A DNA stretch of 64,000 nt from Cyanobium sp. FACHB-13342. Lineage in GTDB: Bacteria; Cyanobacteriota; Cyanobacteriia; PCC-6307; Cyanobiaceae. Positions 1 to 6,942 of this stretch are shown piece by piece (position 1 is the first letter of the stretch; each line of letters starts with the position of its first letter). The notes under the pieces were generated by a model. The model made no database searches. It had not been told where the DNA came from and worked only from the letters and a program-made list of their open reading frames with translations. The stretch is from contig NZ_JACJRT010000007.1 of the NCBI RefSeq assembly GCF_014697415.1, positions 227,674-291,673 on the forward strand, read 5' to 3'. Both the position numbers and the translations under genes were made by a program.

Positions 1-574
1 GGGCGCCGCCCGTCTGCAGCAAGGCGGGCCGCCAGCGGGCGACCACCAGGCCGATCAAGCCGGCCACGAGCACCACCAGCGGGTAGGGCAGCTTGAACAG
101 GGCCAGGGCCAGAAAGCCAAGGATCGCCAGTGCCACCAACAAAGGGCTGTGCAGGGTTCGCTTGCCAATGCGCCAGGCCGCCATCAGCACGATCGCCAGC
201 ACCGCCGGCTTGAGCACCGCGAACACCGAGGCCAGCAGCGGAAGCTGCCCCCAGAGGGCGTAGATGCTGGCCAGGGCCGTAAGCACGAACACCGAGGGGA
301 TCACGAACAGGGCGCCGGCGATCAGGCCGCCGGGCACGCCATGCATCAGCCAGCCGAGATAGGTCGCCAGCTGCATCGCCTCCGGCCCGGGCAGCAGCAT
401 GCAGTAGTTGAGGGCATGCAGGTAGCGCCGCTCTGAGAGCCAGCGCCGCTGGTCGACCAGCTCACGGTGCAGCAGGGAGATCTGGCCGGCCGGCCCACCG
501 AAGCTCACCCAGCCGAGCTGGAACCAGAAACGGGAGGCCTCCGCCAGGGCCACGGCGGAGGGTGGTGGTGTCAT
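1..574 (-). CDS. chrA: Chromate transporter, N-terminal part (runs off the window)
   Basis: An open frame starts at an ATG at 574 and stays open to the left edge, giving about 191 residues of the N-terminal half. The segment has the CHR-family hallmarks: SFGGPAGQI near residues 24-32 and LLPGPEAMQLATYLGW near 60-75, followed by alternating hydrophobic helices and short basic loops. ChrA proteins are inner-membrane transporters linked to chromate efflux, and many have two homologous CHR halves; the second half would lie outside the window. The gene diverges from the glutaredoxin-MauE gene. Its own promoter is not obvious. The family is clear, but the true substrate is not proven by sequence. 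Confidence 0.85.
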   Translation of the reverse strand, partial: MTPPPSAVALAEASRFWFQLGWVSFGGPAGQISLLHRELVDQRRWLSERRYLHALNYCMLLPGPEAMQLATYLGWLMHGVPGGLIAGALFVIPSVFVLTALASIYALWGQLPLLASVFAVLKPAVLAIVLMAAWRIGKRTLHSPLLVALAILGFLALALFKLPYPLVVLVAGLIGLVVARWRPALLQTGGA

Positions 575-655
575 GAGTTCTCTTACGGGCCTGGCATCAG
601 GGCCCATCTTGCGGGGAACCGCACCCCGGCGGGGTGAATGCGAGCACAACCGCTC

Positions 656-686
656 TTGACTCTCCAGTAGCTGCAGACCTCAGGCT
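656..686 (+). promoter_or_regulatory. MerR-type metal-responsive promoter for the glutaredoxin-MauE gene
   Basis: TTGACT at 656-661 and CAGGCT at 681-686 are separated by 19 bp, the long spacing typical of MerR-activated promoters. The spacer carries an imperfect dyad (CTCCAGT ... CTGCAG). The geometry and both hexamers are the same as in the promoter at 2757-2787 on the other strand. The ATG at 714 lies 27 nt downstream of CAGGCT. Control by the MerR gene at 2788 is inferred. Confidence 0.65.
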
Positions 687-713
687 GGAGGGATCCTGTC
701 CTCCCCGTCGTCC

Positions 714-1439
714 ATGGCCGCCACCAGCCTCCATGCCGTCCGCCTGTACCGGATGGATCTGCCGGACCACCCTTGTCCCTGGGGCCTGCGGGCCGTGCGC
801 CTCTTGCAGGAGCGGCACATTCCCTTTGAGGACCATCGCCTCACCAGCACTGAGGCGGTGGACTCCTTCAAAGCGGCCCAGGGGGTGGCGACCACGCCCC
901 AGATCTTTGCCGGCCCTGAGCGGATTGGCGGGTACACCGAGCTGGCCGCACGGCTCGGCGTCCGGCCGGAAACGGCCGTGATCTCCTACACGCCGGTGGT
1001 GGCGGTGTTCAGCACTGCGGCCCTGATGGCGCTGGCGCTGAGCGCCGGGGTGAGCGGCTTCATGGGGTTCGCCATCTGCCTGCTGGCCATGCTCAAGCTG
1101 ATGGATGTGGACGCGTTTGCGGCCAGCTTCCGCAAGTACGACCTGCTCAGCCAGCGTTGGCGGCCCTGGGGTCGCCTCTACCCAGGTATTGAGCTGCTGG
1201 TGGGCCTCGGCGTGTTGCTCCAACCCGAGCCCGCCGCCGCTTCCCAGCTGGTGGGCGCCGTAGCTGTGTGGCTTGGGGCGATGGGGATGGTGTCGGTGGG
1301 CAAGGCGGTGTTCAGCGATCACTTGGCGCTCAACTGCGCCTGTGTGGGCGGCAACTCAAAAACACCCCTTGGGGTGGTGAGTTTCGCCGAGAACCTGATC
1401 ATGGCCGCCATGGGGGCCGTGATGCTCGCCGGCCGCTGA
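714..1439 (+). CDS. Glutaredoxin domain fused to MauE/DoxX-like redox membrane protein
   Basis: This is a 241-residue two-domain protein. Residues about 8-85 resemble glutaredoxin, with a single active-site cysteine (HPCPWG, Cys21), so it is monothiol-like. The rest has four hydrophobic segments resembling MauE, the membrane protein that helps deliver electrons for disulfide handling; a CxC pair (Cys208, Cys210) sits just before the last helix. The arrangement suggests thiol-disulfide or electron transfer between cytoplasm and membrane. It is transcribed from a MerR-type promoter at 656-686, convergent with the PepSY-type gene 7 bp downstream, and belongs to the metal-response cluster. The substrate is unknown; a role in metal-linked redox stress is inferred from context. 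Confidence 0.75.
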   Translation: MAATSLHAVRLYRMDLPDHPCPWGLRAVRLLQERHIPFEDHRLTSTEAVDSFKAAQGVATTPQIFAGPERIGGYTELAARLGVRPETAVISYTPVVAVFSTAALMALALSAGVSGFMGFAICLLAMLKLMDVDAFAASFRKYDLLSQRWRPWGRLYPGIELLVGLGVLLQPEPAAASQLVGAVAVWLGAMGMVSVGKAVFSDHLALNCACVGGNSKTPLGVVSFAENLIMAAMGAVMLAGR

Positions 1440-1446
1440 GCGGCGA

Positions 1447-1731
1447 TCAGGCTCGGGTCCGGCTGCTGGAGAGGAGCATGGCAGTCCCGGAAACAATCAC
1501 CACCAGGGTGAGGACACCCAGGAGCAACGAGTAATACGGCTGCAGGTTGATCGGCCCAAACCGGCCGGTGTGGATCTTGACCAGCCAGAAGGCATCGATT
1601 CCCTGCTCCAGCAACAGGCTGTAAAGCGAGCCACTGGCCGCCGTGAGCAGCAGGGGGGCAGCCGCCAGGGGCACCACTACTCGGTGGGCGCGGCGGAACC
1701 TGGCGTTGAGGGCGCGCGGCATCGGCATCAT
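1447..1731 (-). CDS. Small PepSY-associated-type membrane protein
   Basis: This 94-residue protein has two membrane segments (about residues 18-40 and 65-87) and histidines at RRAHR (near 13-17) and KIHTG (near 52-56). This matches a short cyanobacterial version of the PepSY-associated transmembrane helix family, which in longer members binds haem or takes part in iron/copper reduction. Its ATG overlaps the stop of the DUF3721 gene by 4 bp, so the two are translationally coupled. It is the last gene of the DUF305-DUF3721-PepSY unit. The start is the first of two closely spaced Met codons. The function is not established. Confidence 0.65.
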   Translation of the reverse strand: MMPMPRALNARFRRAHRVVVPLAAAPLLLTAASGSLYSLLLEQGIDAFWLVKIHTGRFGPINLQPYYSLLLGVLTLVVIVSGTAMLLSSSRTRA

Positions 1732-1982
1732 TCCTGCCGCAGCTCCTTGTGCAGCATCGCCTCACCGCTGCAGGGCATCCACAGTCCGTTGGTCTGGTGT
1801 GTGCCTTTGCAGCCGAGCTCCTTGGCCCGCTGCTCCGCTTCTGCCTGGGTCTTGTACATGCCCTTGGCATGGGCCAGGGCCTGGTTGGGCAGCTGCAGAA
1901 CAGACAACAGTGCCAAGGCACCAACCGCGAAATGTTGCTTGCGGATCCAATGGATCCGAACCTGTGAGAACAGGTAGGCCAT
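1728..1982 (-). CDS. DUF3721 protein with signal peptide
   Basis: An 84-residue protein. Residues 1-36 form a basic then hydrophobic leader that ends near ALAHA, consistent with export. The mature part has the DUF3721 pattern: MYKTQAEAEQRAKELGC followed by KGTH and a WMPC motif, i.e. two cysteines and a histidine spaced as in other cyanobacterial members found near metal-homeostasis genes. The frame is open much further upstream, but the Met at 1982 gives a proper leader and avoids overlap with the DUF305 gene, so it was chosen. It sits 31 bp after the DUF305 stop. A periplasmic metal-related role is inferred. Confidence 0.7.
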   Translation of the reverse strand: MAYLFSQVRIHWIRKQHFAVGALALLSVLQLPNQALAHAKGMYKTQAEAEQRAKELGCKGTHQTNGLWMPCSGEAMLHKELRQE

Positions 1983-2013
1983 CTGGAGAGGATTGACAGG
2001 ACGCGGGTGGTGA

Positions 2014-2727
2014 TCAGAAGGAGAAAAGTGCATCGAACTGGTAGTACTCAGGCTTGTCGAGCCCGTCATGCCTGAGCATGCGGCGCAGCTGGAGAATCTC
2101 GCGGCGTTGGGCGACGATGATCTGTCGCGCCAGGCGTTGGATGGTGGGGTTGCTGCTCTTCTTGAGCGCATCGTGAGCCATCACCAGCGCACCGCCGTGA
2201 TGGGCGATCATCCCTTCCAGAAACCAGGTGACGCGGTTGTCCTTTGTTGGCGTGGAGCCCGTCATCTGCATCGCCTGAATCTGGGCAGCACTCATGCGCT
2301 CAAGGCTTCCCATGCTGTTGGGATCCCCACCGGCCTTCAGGGCCACGGGATAGACGGGGGCCTCGGGATACCAGGCCTTACGCCATTGCCCCATCGCCTT
2401 GACCTCCTGGGCCTGATCCCGCCAGATGTCCTTCCCCAGCGAGCCCACACCGGGCACACCGATGTCGAAGACAAACTCACTCATCCGCAGCGCGCCGGTG
2501 TGGTGCTGGACCATCGCATCGAGCCAGCGCAGGTCATAGGTGCTTCCCGCTGGGCCCACGTCATGGTTGTGGGCGCTGTGATCCATGGGTGTGGCAGCCG
2601 GCGCTGATCCCGGCGCGGGAGCCGGAACAGCCATCTGATGGTGTTGATGGGGATCCATCTGGGCCAGGGCCGGAGCTGTAGCCCCAAGCAGGCCCAGCAG
2701 GGCAGTGGAGACGGCGGCGAGTCGCAT
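2014..2727 (-). CDS. DUF305 family periplasmic protein, CopM-like
   Basis: A 237-residue exported protein. The leader (residues 1-23) ends in ALAQ and is followed by a His/Met-rich linker. Two DUF305 helices carry the paired-histidine motif: MVQHHTGALRM near 72-82 and MIAHHGGALVMAH near 173-185. In Synechocystis, CopM of this family is a copper-binding protein that protects against copper. An ATG nine codons further upstream (2754) would lie inside or before the predicted transcription start of the promoter at 2757-2787, so the ATG at 2727 is preferred. It is the first gene of a three-gene unit divergent from the MerR regulator. The likely ligand is copper, by family and His/Met content; not proven. 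Confidence 0.8.
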   Translation of the reverse strand: MRLAAVSTALLGLLGATAPALAQMDPHQHHQMAVPAPAPGSAPAATPMDHSAHNHDVGPAGSTYDLRWLDAMVQHHTGALRMSEFVFDIGVPGVGSLGKDIWRDQAQEVKAMGQWRKAWYPEAPVYPVALKAGGDPNSMGSLERMSAAQIQAMQMTGSTPTKDNRVTWFLEGMIAHHGGALVMAHDALKKSSNPTIQRLARQIIVAQRREILQLRRMLRHDGLDKPEYYQFDALFSF

Positions 2728-2756
2728 GAAAACAGCAGGGGAAACGTCCAGCATTT

Positions 2757-2787
2757 AGCCTGCACCCTCCAGCGGGGGGAGAGTCAA
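2757..2787 (-). promoter_or_regulatory. MerR-type promoter/operator for the DUF305 operon
   Basis: On the minus strand TTGACT (2782-2787) and CAGGCT (2757-2762) are separated by 19 bp. The spacer holds the dyad CTCCCCCCGCTGGAGGG, like the CueR/ZntR class of operators. The -35 box abuts the GTG start of the divergent MerR gene at 2788, so binding could also influence that gene. Confidence 0.75.
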
Positions 2788-3198
2788 GTGGCTGCGCGAC
2801 ATCCAGCGGGCCTGCTGCCCGGGGCGCTCGAAAAGATCGGCGCGGTGGCCAGCCGCTCGGGCCTGACGGTCAAAACCATTCGCTTCTACTGCGACGAGGG
2901 CTTGATTCAGCCGAGCAGCCGCAGCGAGGGCGGCTACCGCCTGTTTGATGAGGGCGTCTTCGCTGAACTCGCCCTGATCCGCACCCTGCGGGCGATGGAG
3001 ATCTCACTGCCGGATGTGCGCCGGATCCTCGAGGCGCGGCGTTCAGGCATCTGCACCTGCAGTGATCTGAAGGCACGGATCCGCAGCAAGGCCGGCGAGA
3101 TCGGCGAGAAGATCGTCGCGATGCAGAACCTCCAATCTGAACTGTTTGGCCTGCTCAACAGCTGGGAAGCCTGCGGCGGCAAAACTCCAGGTTCATGA
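2788..3198 (+). CDS. MerR family metal-responsive transcriptional regulator
   Basis: A 136-residue MerR protein. The winged helix-turn-helix (about residues 16-60) reads KIGAVASRSGLTVKTIRFY, followed by EGGYRLFDE. A long dimerisation helix covers about 95-125. Likely metal ligands are Cys89 and Cys91 (CTC) and Cys129 (EACGG), a layout close to the heavy-metal branch of the family. The GTG at 2788 is chosen because it follows GGGGGGAG with suitable spacing and starts just before the conserved domain; the frame is open further upstream. It shares its upstream region with the DUF305 promoter and is the probable activator of that promoter and of the one at 656-686. The metal sensed cannot be read from sequence; copper is favoured by the target genes. 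Confidence 0.85.
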   Translation: MAARHPAGLLPGALEKIGAVASRSGLTVKTIRFYCDEGLIQPSSRSEGGYRLFDEGVFAELALIRTLRAMEISLPDVRRILEARRSGICTCSDLKARIRSKAGEIGEKIVAMQNLQSELFGLLNSWEACGGKTPGS

Positions 3199-3223
3199 CC
3201 GTGATGAGGCGCTGTGCTGGCGC

Positions 3224-3445
3224 TCAGTGTTCGCGGGGGGCCAACTGGCGCACTGACTCCCCAACTGGATGGATTGTTTCCAGCTGCAGGGTGCTCTTCC
3301 GAACCCCCAGCCGTGCCAACTGCTGCTGCGCCAGGATCAGCAGTTGATCACGACTGAGCCCTTCCGCCGTCAGTTGCTGAGGATTGATAACCACGTGGGC
3401 GGTGAGTGCGGCGCGCGAGGTGCCCAACCGAACAGTCCCAAGCAA
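3224..3445 (-). pseudogene. C-terminal remnant of a cation diffusion facilitator
   Basis: A 73-residue frame opens with a TTG. Its sequence ALTAHVVI ... LGVRKSTLQLE is typical of the cytoplasmic C-terminal dimerisation domain of CDF zinc/cobalt/iron efflux pumps. All membrane helices that would normally precede it are missing. Upstream of about 3430 the DNA instead reads, in another frame, as the start of a Nudix hydrolase. It is therefore a fragment left by deletion or rearrangement, unlikely to be functional. Confidence 0.6.
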
Positions 3446-3537
3446 CCGGGCGCGACGATGTTGGGGATCTCGTCGCGCAGCTGCATCAGCCAGCGGCCAT
3501 CCTGCTGCAGCATGGCCAGGGCGATTTCAACGGCCAT
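3431..3537 (-). pseudogene. N-terminal remnant of a Nudix hydrolase
   Basis: From an ATG at 3537 the minus strand reads AVEIALAMLQQDGRWLMQLR, then DEIPNIVAPG and LGLFG, the beginning of a MutT/Nudix domain. The frame is then lost before the Nudix box, and the sequence passes into the CDF remnant in another frame. It is too short for the protein to be functional. Confidence 0.6.
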
Positions 3538-3546
3538 GGCTCGGGC

Positions 3547-3813
3547 TCAGGCTGCGGCCGGCCGGCGCCGCTGCGTGGCATAGACCGCTGCTCCACCAGC
3601 CGCCAGCACCAAGCCACCGCTGATGGCCAGGAACACCAGGGTCTGCACCAACAGCAGCAAGATCCCCAAGGCCGAGCCAGCCGCGATCTGCACCCTTGCC
3701 TTGATCAGCAGGGTGAGCAGCAGCAGCACGGTGGCCTTGAGGGCCAGCACCTTGGCCGTGCTGAGCGGGCAAAAGGGGTTGAACAACACAGCCAGGCCAC
3801 GACGTGAACCCAT
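3547..3813 (-). CDS. Hypothetical small membrane protein
   Basis: An 88-residue protein with two hydrophobic segments (roughly residues 20-40 and 46-72) and basic ends (RRGLAV, QRRRPAAA). I do not recognise a family. The ATG at 3813 is used; the frame continues to a longer start at 3876, but that version would run into the end of the DUF1651 gene. It lies just upstream of the Nudix remnant on the same strand. Whether it is expressed is uncertain. Confidence 0.4.
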   Translation of the reverse strand: MGSRRGLAVLFNPFCPLSTAKVLALKATVLLLLTLLIKARVQIAAGSALGILLLLVQTLVFLAISGGLVLAAGGAAVYATQRRRPAAA

Positions 3814-3833
3814 GCTGGCGGGCTGAAAGCGTC

Positions 3834-4130
3834 TCAGTGGGTTGTTTTCAGACGCAGCGGTTGCGGCGGGCTCCACTGCGGTTCACAGGCCCGCCAGCCC
3901 TGCTGCCGTTTTTGCTGCCAGAGCTTGATCGCCTGCTCCCGCGTCAGCTCCTTGCGACGTTTCAGGAGGGGTGCCGCCTGCCCGGGAATCAACTCCCCAA
4001 GCGTCACCTCCAGGCTCTGGCTCCAGCGGTCGTAGCGGCGCGGCTGGAAATGCAGGACCTGACGGCCATCACTGATCCAGCCCTCCTGCGGGGAAAGCGG
4101 CGGTCGGCCGTGCCTGCCCGTCACGTTCAT
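3834..4130 (-). CDS. DUF1651 domain protein
   Basis: A 98-residue soluble protein matching the DUF1651 pattern of picocyanobacteria: GWISDGRQVLHF, an RWSQSLEV segment, then ELTREQAIKLWQQKRQQGW. The family is small, often present in many copies in Synechococcus and Prochlorococcus, and has no known function. It follows the 94-residue CxxC gene by 7 bp and is probably co-transcribed with it. Confidence 0.7.
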   Translation of the reverse strand: MNVTGRHGRPPLSPQEGWISDGRQVLHFQPRRYDRWSQSLEVTLGELIPGQAAPLLKRRKELTREQAIKLWQQKRQQGWRACEPQWSPPQPLRLKTTH

Positions 4131-4137
4131 CGGCCGT

Positions 4138-4422
4138 TCAAGCCACCTCAGGCGCCCAGCCTTGTTGACGCGTCATGTCATCGGTCCAACCCTGACAGCG
4201 GCTGGTGAGATGCTCGCCATGGGCGATCAACCCTTGGTGCAGCTGGCAGGTGAGCACCGGGATGCAGTTCACCCCGGCGTGGTGGCGAAACCAGTGGCAG
4301 GTCATGCAGACCTTGCGGCTACGGGTCTTCACCAGCACCTCGCTGTCGAGATAAGGCCACTCCTCGATTGGGTTTTCAAGCCTGGGCGCAAGGGCCATAG
4401 ACCGAGACGAGGGAACATCCAC
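4138..4422 (-). CDS. Conserved cyanobacterial CxxC protein of unknown function
   Basis: A 94-residue protein with a cysteine/histidine-rich core: CMTCHWFRHH (near residues 39-48), CIPVLTCQLHQG (53-64) and a final CQGW. The spacing suggests a bound metal, such as a zinc site, but this is inference. The GTG start at 4422 has a GGAG Shine-Dalgarno element 6 nt upstream. A GTAC-type palindrome lies at 4438-4451 in the divergent promoter region. I recognise the pattern as recurring in marine Synechococcus but know of no function. Confidence 0.6.
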   Translation of the reverse strand: MDVPSSRSMALAPRLENPIEEWPYLDSEVLVKTRSRKVCMTCHWFRHHAGVNCIPVLTCQLHQGLIAHGEHLTSRCQGWTDDMTRQQGWAPEVA

Positions 4423-4437
4423 GACCGACTCCAGATG

Positions 4438-4451
4438 CGTACGTCTGTACT
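4438..4451. promoter_or_regulatory. LexA-like palindrome between divergent small genes
   Basis: GTAC-N4-GTAC palindrome; read on the minus strand it is AGTACAGACGTACG. It differs at one position from the published cyanobacterial LexA consensus RGTACNNNDGTWCB. It lies 16 bp upstream of the 94-residue gene and 72 bp upstream of the membrane protein gene on the plus strand. Related copies are at 6929-6942 and 35936-35949. Confidence 0.35.
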
Positions 4452-4522
4452 AGCACGCATTGCTGGGGTTGGCGGCCGCATCCCTTGAGCCTGAATACGG
4501 TTCAGGCAAAGGATGCGTGTCG

Positions 4523-4717
4523 ATGCTCCGCGAACTCGTGCTGGCCATTGGCATCCCCCTGCTGGTGCTGCTGCTGGCGGTGCTGGCCCTGGAGCAGTGG
4601 CGTGATCAGCTGCCGGCCTGGCTGAAGCGGTTGGCCGAGCGCCCGTCCTGGCTTTGGAACACCGGCATCGGGCTGATCATCGGCCTGTCGCTGCTGCGCT
4701 GGCTGCTGCAGCGCTGA
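4523..4717 (+). CDS. Hypothetical small membrane protein
   Basis: A 64-residue protein that begins MLRELVLAIGIP, with one long hydrophobic segment (about residues 4-26), an amphipathic basic middle (DQLPAWLKRLAERP) and a second short hydrophobic stretch at the C terminus. The ATG at 4523 is chosen because AAAGGA lies 9 nt upstream; a GTG at 4517 is the alternative. The stop lies 3 bp from the stop of the convergent rad52 gene. No family is recognised. Confidence 0.5.
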   Translation: MLRELVLAIGIPLLVLLLAVLALEQWRDQLPAWLKRLAERPSWLWNTGIGLIIGLSLLRWLLQR

Positions 4718-4720
4718 TGC

Positions 4721-5488
4721 TCAGGCCGTCAGCGCCTGGCGTTGGCCCGCAGGGTGCAGCGATCGGTGCGACACCAGAAACGCTTCGATCCAGTCGTGGT
4801 GACGCCGCTGGCAGATCCGATCGGCGATCGAAGGGGCATCAGCTGGCACCTGGAACCGCTTGCGGAACGCCTTGGTGAAGCCCTCCAGCTCCGGGCGAGG
4901 CAGGCCCCGCACCGTGGCAAGAATCTGCTGGACGGTTTCCGGATCGAGGGGATCCAGACCCACCTCGGCCGTGGGCTCGGCAGCAGTGCTGTTGCGTTGA
5001 GAAGCCGGTGCTTGGCGGGCTGATGTGGGAGCAGTTGAGCTGGTGACCTCCCGCTGCTGCTTGTCGTAGAGCGCCAGGCCAAAGGGATTGCCAAAAGTCA
5101 TCAGGGCCCGCTTCATGGCATCGGTCTCGGCCTCCTTGAGTGCGGACTCATGGGCCTGGCCCAGGTCAGCGTCGATGCCGTGGCCGGCACCGCTGCCTTC
5201 TCGGATGACATCCCCGACACGGATACGAACGCGAGCGGTGTAGGTGACACCCCAGCCGGCGCGGTTGCTGCTGCCCAGAGTGCGCTCCCGCTCAGAGACG
5301 CACTGCACGCCGATGGTTTCGCGCTGCCAGCCATCGAAGCCAAAGATTCGATTCGCCTCCGCGATGGCTTGCCATCCCTCCAGGTAGGCCAGGGAGCGAC
5401 CAGCCTGGCTGCGGGTCTGGACCTTGGCGCGATCAAGGGGTGCGGAGAGAGCAGCGATCTGCTCAGTGGAGAAGACAGCGGGGGCCAT
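4721..5488 (-). CDS. Rad52/Rad22 family single-strand annealing protein
   Basis: A 255-residue protein. Residues about 5-150 carry the Rad52 core: SLAYLEGWQAIAEANRIFGF, GWGVTYTARVRI, a glycine-rich GSGAGHGID loop and ESALKEAETDAMKRAL, followed by FGNPFGLALYD. Rad52-type proteins anneal complementary single-stranded DNA and are common in phages and in cyanobacterial genomes. The tail (about 195-255) is a separate basic segment. A GGAG element lies 7 nt before the ATG. It is the last gene of the SLOG-Gp157-Rad52 unit, 96 bp after the Gp157 gene. Recombinational repair or a former phage recombination module are the likely roles. Confidence 0.85.
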   Translation of the reverse strand: MAPAVFSTEQIAALSAPLDRAKVQTRSQAGRSLAYLEGWQAIAEANRIFGFDGWQRETIGVQCVSERERTLGSSNRAGWGVTYTARVRIRVGDVIREGSGAGHGIDADLGQAHESALKEAETDAMKRALMTFGNPFGLALYDKQQREVTSSTAPTSARQAPASQRNSTAAEPTAEVGLDPLDPETVQQILATVRGLPRPELEGFTKAFRKRFQVPADAPSIADRICQRRHHDWIEAFLVSHRSLHPAGQRQALTA

Positions 5489-5584
5489 GGCGGTGCTCCG
5501 AGATGAGGAGGGTTGGAGATCGGTCTTGAGAGATGTGGACCCGCCCGTGCAGCAGGCCCATGTCGACGGGGGGCTCTGCCCCCC

Positions 5585-6238
5585 TCAGTGGATGCGCCAG
5601 CTGCGGCGGGAGAGGAGCTGGGCGCCGGTGATCTGGCGGCCGGCCTTGAGGGCTTCCTTGATGGCTGCCTTGTCGGGCTTGCTGGTGGTGGTGACGGCGA
5701 GCCATTCGGAATCGAGGGCCTGCTCGTCGTCGATCACGACGGCCGTGGATTTGCGGCTGCTGAGCTCGTGGTTCGGGAACGAGAACCGGGTGGCGCTGGG
5801 CTGCAGCTGGGTGAGGACAAAGATCAGCGACTCCTCAAGGGCATCGGCTCGGCCTGCATCGGAGCGGGCCAGATCGCTGAGGCGCTTGGCCTGCTGCTGG
5901 CGGTAAGCGGCCTGGCCACGCAGGTGTTCGATCACCCAGCAGGTGGCATCGGCCTTAGCGGCCAGGGCCGCCTTGTTTCCCTCTTCTGCAAGGAGTGCCG
6001 CCTCTAGCTCAGTCAGAGCCAGGGCACGCTGTTCGGGGTCATCGGTTTCGAGCTGTTCGGCCAGCTGGCCGATCGCGGTGGTGAGCTCTTGGGCCTCGAT
6101 GCCCAGCTGCCAGAGAGAGCCTGATCGCTCCAGAGAGCAGGCCGGACCTGCCGCTGAGGGAGCCGACTCCAGGACAGCAGTCGCACCGTGAGGTGCGCTT
6201 GGCAGCGCAGTGGCGGGGATGGGAGTGAGAACAGCCAT
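5585..6238 (-). CDS. Siphovirus Gp157 family protein
   Basis: A 217-residue protein with the Gp157 layout: an N-terminal helical region (roughly residues 50-130, with repeated Glu/Ala heptads, likely coiled coil) and the C-terminal signature IDDEQALDSEWL ... KPDKAAIKEALKAGRQITGA. Gp157 proteins were first described in a streptococcal phage-resistance context and commonly sit next to single-strand annealing genes, as here. The frame is open far upstream; the ATG at 6238 was chosen because it starts a plausible leader and leaves a 59 bp gap to the upstream gene. A phage origin is likely. Confidence 0.8.
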   Translation of the reverse strand: MAVLTPIPATALPSAPHGATAVLESAPSAAGPACSLERSGSLWQLGIEAQELTTAIGQLAEQLETDDPEQRALALTELEAALLAEEGNKAALAAKADATCWVIEHLRGQAAYRQQQAKRLSDLARSDAGRADALEESLIFVLTQLQPSATRFSFPNHELSSRKSTAVVIDDEQALDSEWLAVTTTSKPDKAAIKEALKAGRQITGAQLLSRRSWRIH

Positions 6239-6297
6239 GAGGGTGTGGGGAATGAATGGACCAGATACAGAACGGAGCGCCGATAGGGCGGAAGGCT

Positions 6298-6792
6298 TCA
6301 GGAGCGGGCGGAGGCAGGAACAGCCCAGAGCCCAGCCGAGGGGCTGACTTGCGCAACCGAGATCGGCACTGGAGATCGGGCGGCCATGCTCCGGGCCTGC
6401 TGCACCAGCGAGGCGGTACCTGCGCCGCCGGGGAAGGCCACCACCAGCACCGAAGCGATCGAGCCGGGGGAGGTGTGAGCCTCCGCTCGGGCAATGGCCT
6501 GCTGGAGCAGCTCGCGATTGCGGATTGGCCCGGCGGCCCGGCCGTGGCGCTCCCACTGGGCCGGCATCACCAGAGACGACCAGCCCAGCTGGTGAGCAGC
6601 ACGGCCGATGGCGGCATCGGCGCCACGGGCACCGCCATGGAGCAGCAGGTGCACCAGCCGGCCGCCGCTACGGGCGAGCAGCTCAGCGGCAACCCGTTGA
6701 TGGGGCCAGGCCAGATCACGGCCGCCACCAGCCGCGATCACAAGCGAGTAAGCAGAGCCCGAACGTGGCTCGAGTGAATGACAAATAGCCAT
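6298..6792 (-). CDS. SLOG-superfamily (DUF2493/YspA-like) protein
   Basis: A 164-residue Rossmann-like protein. An N-terminal strand reads SLVIAAGGGRDL, followed by HGGARGADAAIGRAA (near residues 50-64), PAQWERHGRAAGPIRNREL and VVAFPGGAGTASLVQQA (near 118-135). These are the nucleotide-binding motifs of the YspA/DprA-like SLOG families, which bind nucleotide-derived ligands or nucleic acid and are frequent in phages. The ATG at 6792 is preferred to an upstream TTG at 6816. It heads the unit with Gp157 and Rad52 and has a 5' leader of about 120 nt from the promoter at 6921-6942. Confidence 0.7.
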   Translation of the reverse strand: MAICHSLEPRSGSAYSLVIAAGGGRDLAWPHQRVAAELLARSGGRLVHLLLHGGARGADAAIGRAAHQLGWSSLVMPAQWERHGRAAGPIRNRELLQQAIARAEAHTSPGSIASVLVVAFPGGAGTASLVQQARSMAARSPVPISVAQVSPSAGLWAVPASARS

Positions 6793-6920
6793 GGAATCAG
6801 CTGCCAAAAGTGACAACTGATCGGGGCATCACAACCGCTCAGAGATACGCGGCTTTGATGGCGAGATCAGGGGATGAGGTTGCCGCAGGCGATGGGCTCG
6901 GGGCCTTTGGCGCAACCCTT

Positions 6921-6942
6921 ATTCTACCAGTACAGATGCACT
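6921..6942 (-). promoter_or_regulatory. Extended -10 promoter overlapped by LexA-like box (SLOG-Gp157-Rad52 operon)
   Basis: On the minus strand an extended -10 element TGGTAGAAT covers 6921-6929. Abutting it, AGTGCATCTGTACT (6929-6942) matches the cyanobacterial LexA consensus in all but one position. No good -35 hexamer is visible, in keeping with an extended -10 promoter. Damage-inducible expression of the recombination genes is inferred. Confidence 0.5.

Noticed and set aside
5150..6007. Frames antisense to rad52 and the Gp157 gene
   Set aside because: High GC content opens antisense frames; the minus-strand proteins match known families, the plus-strand ones do not.
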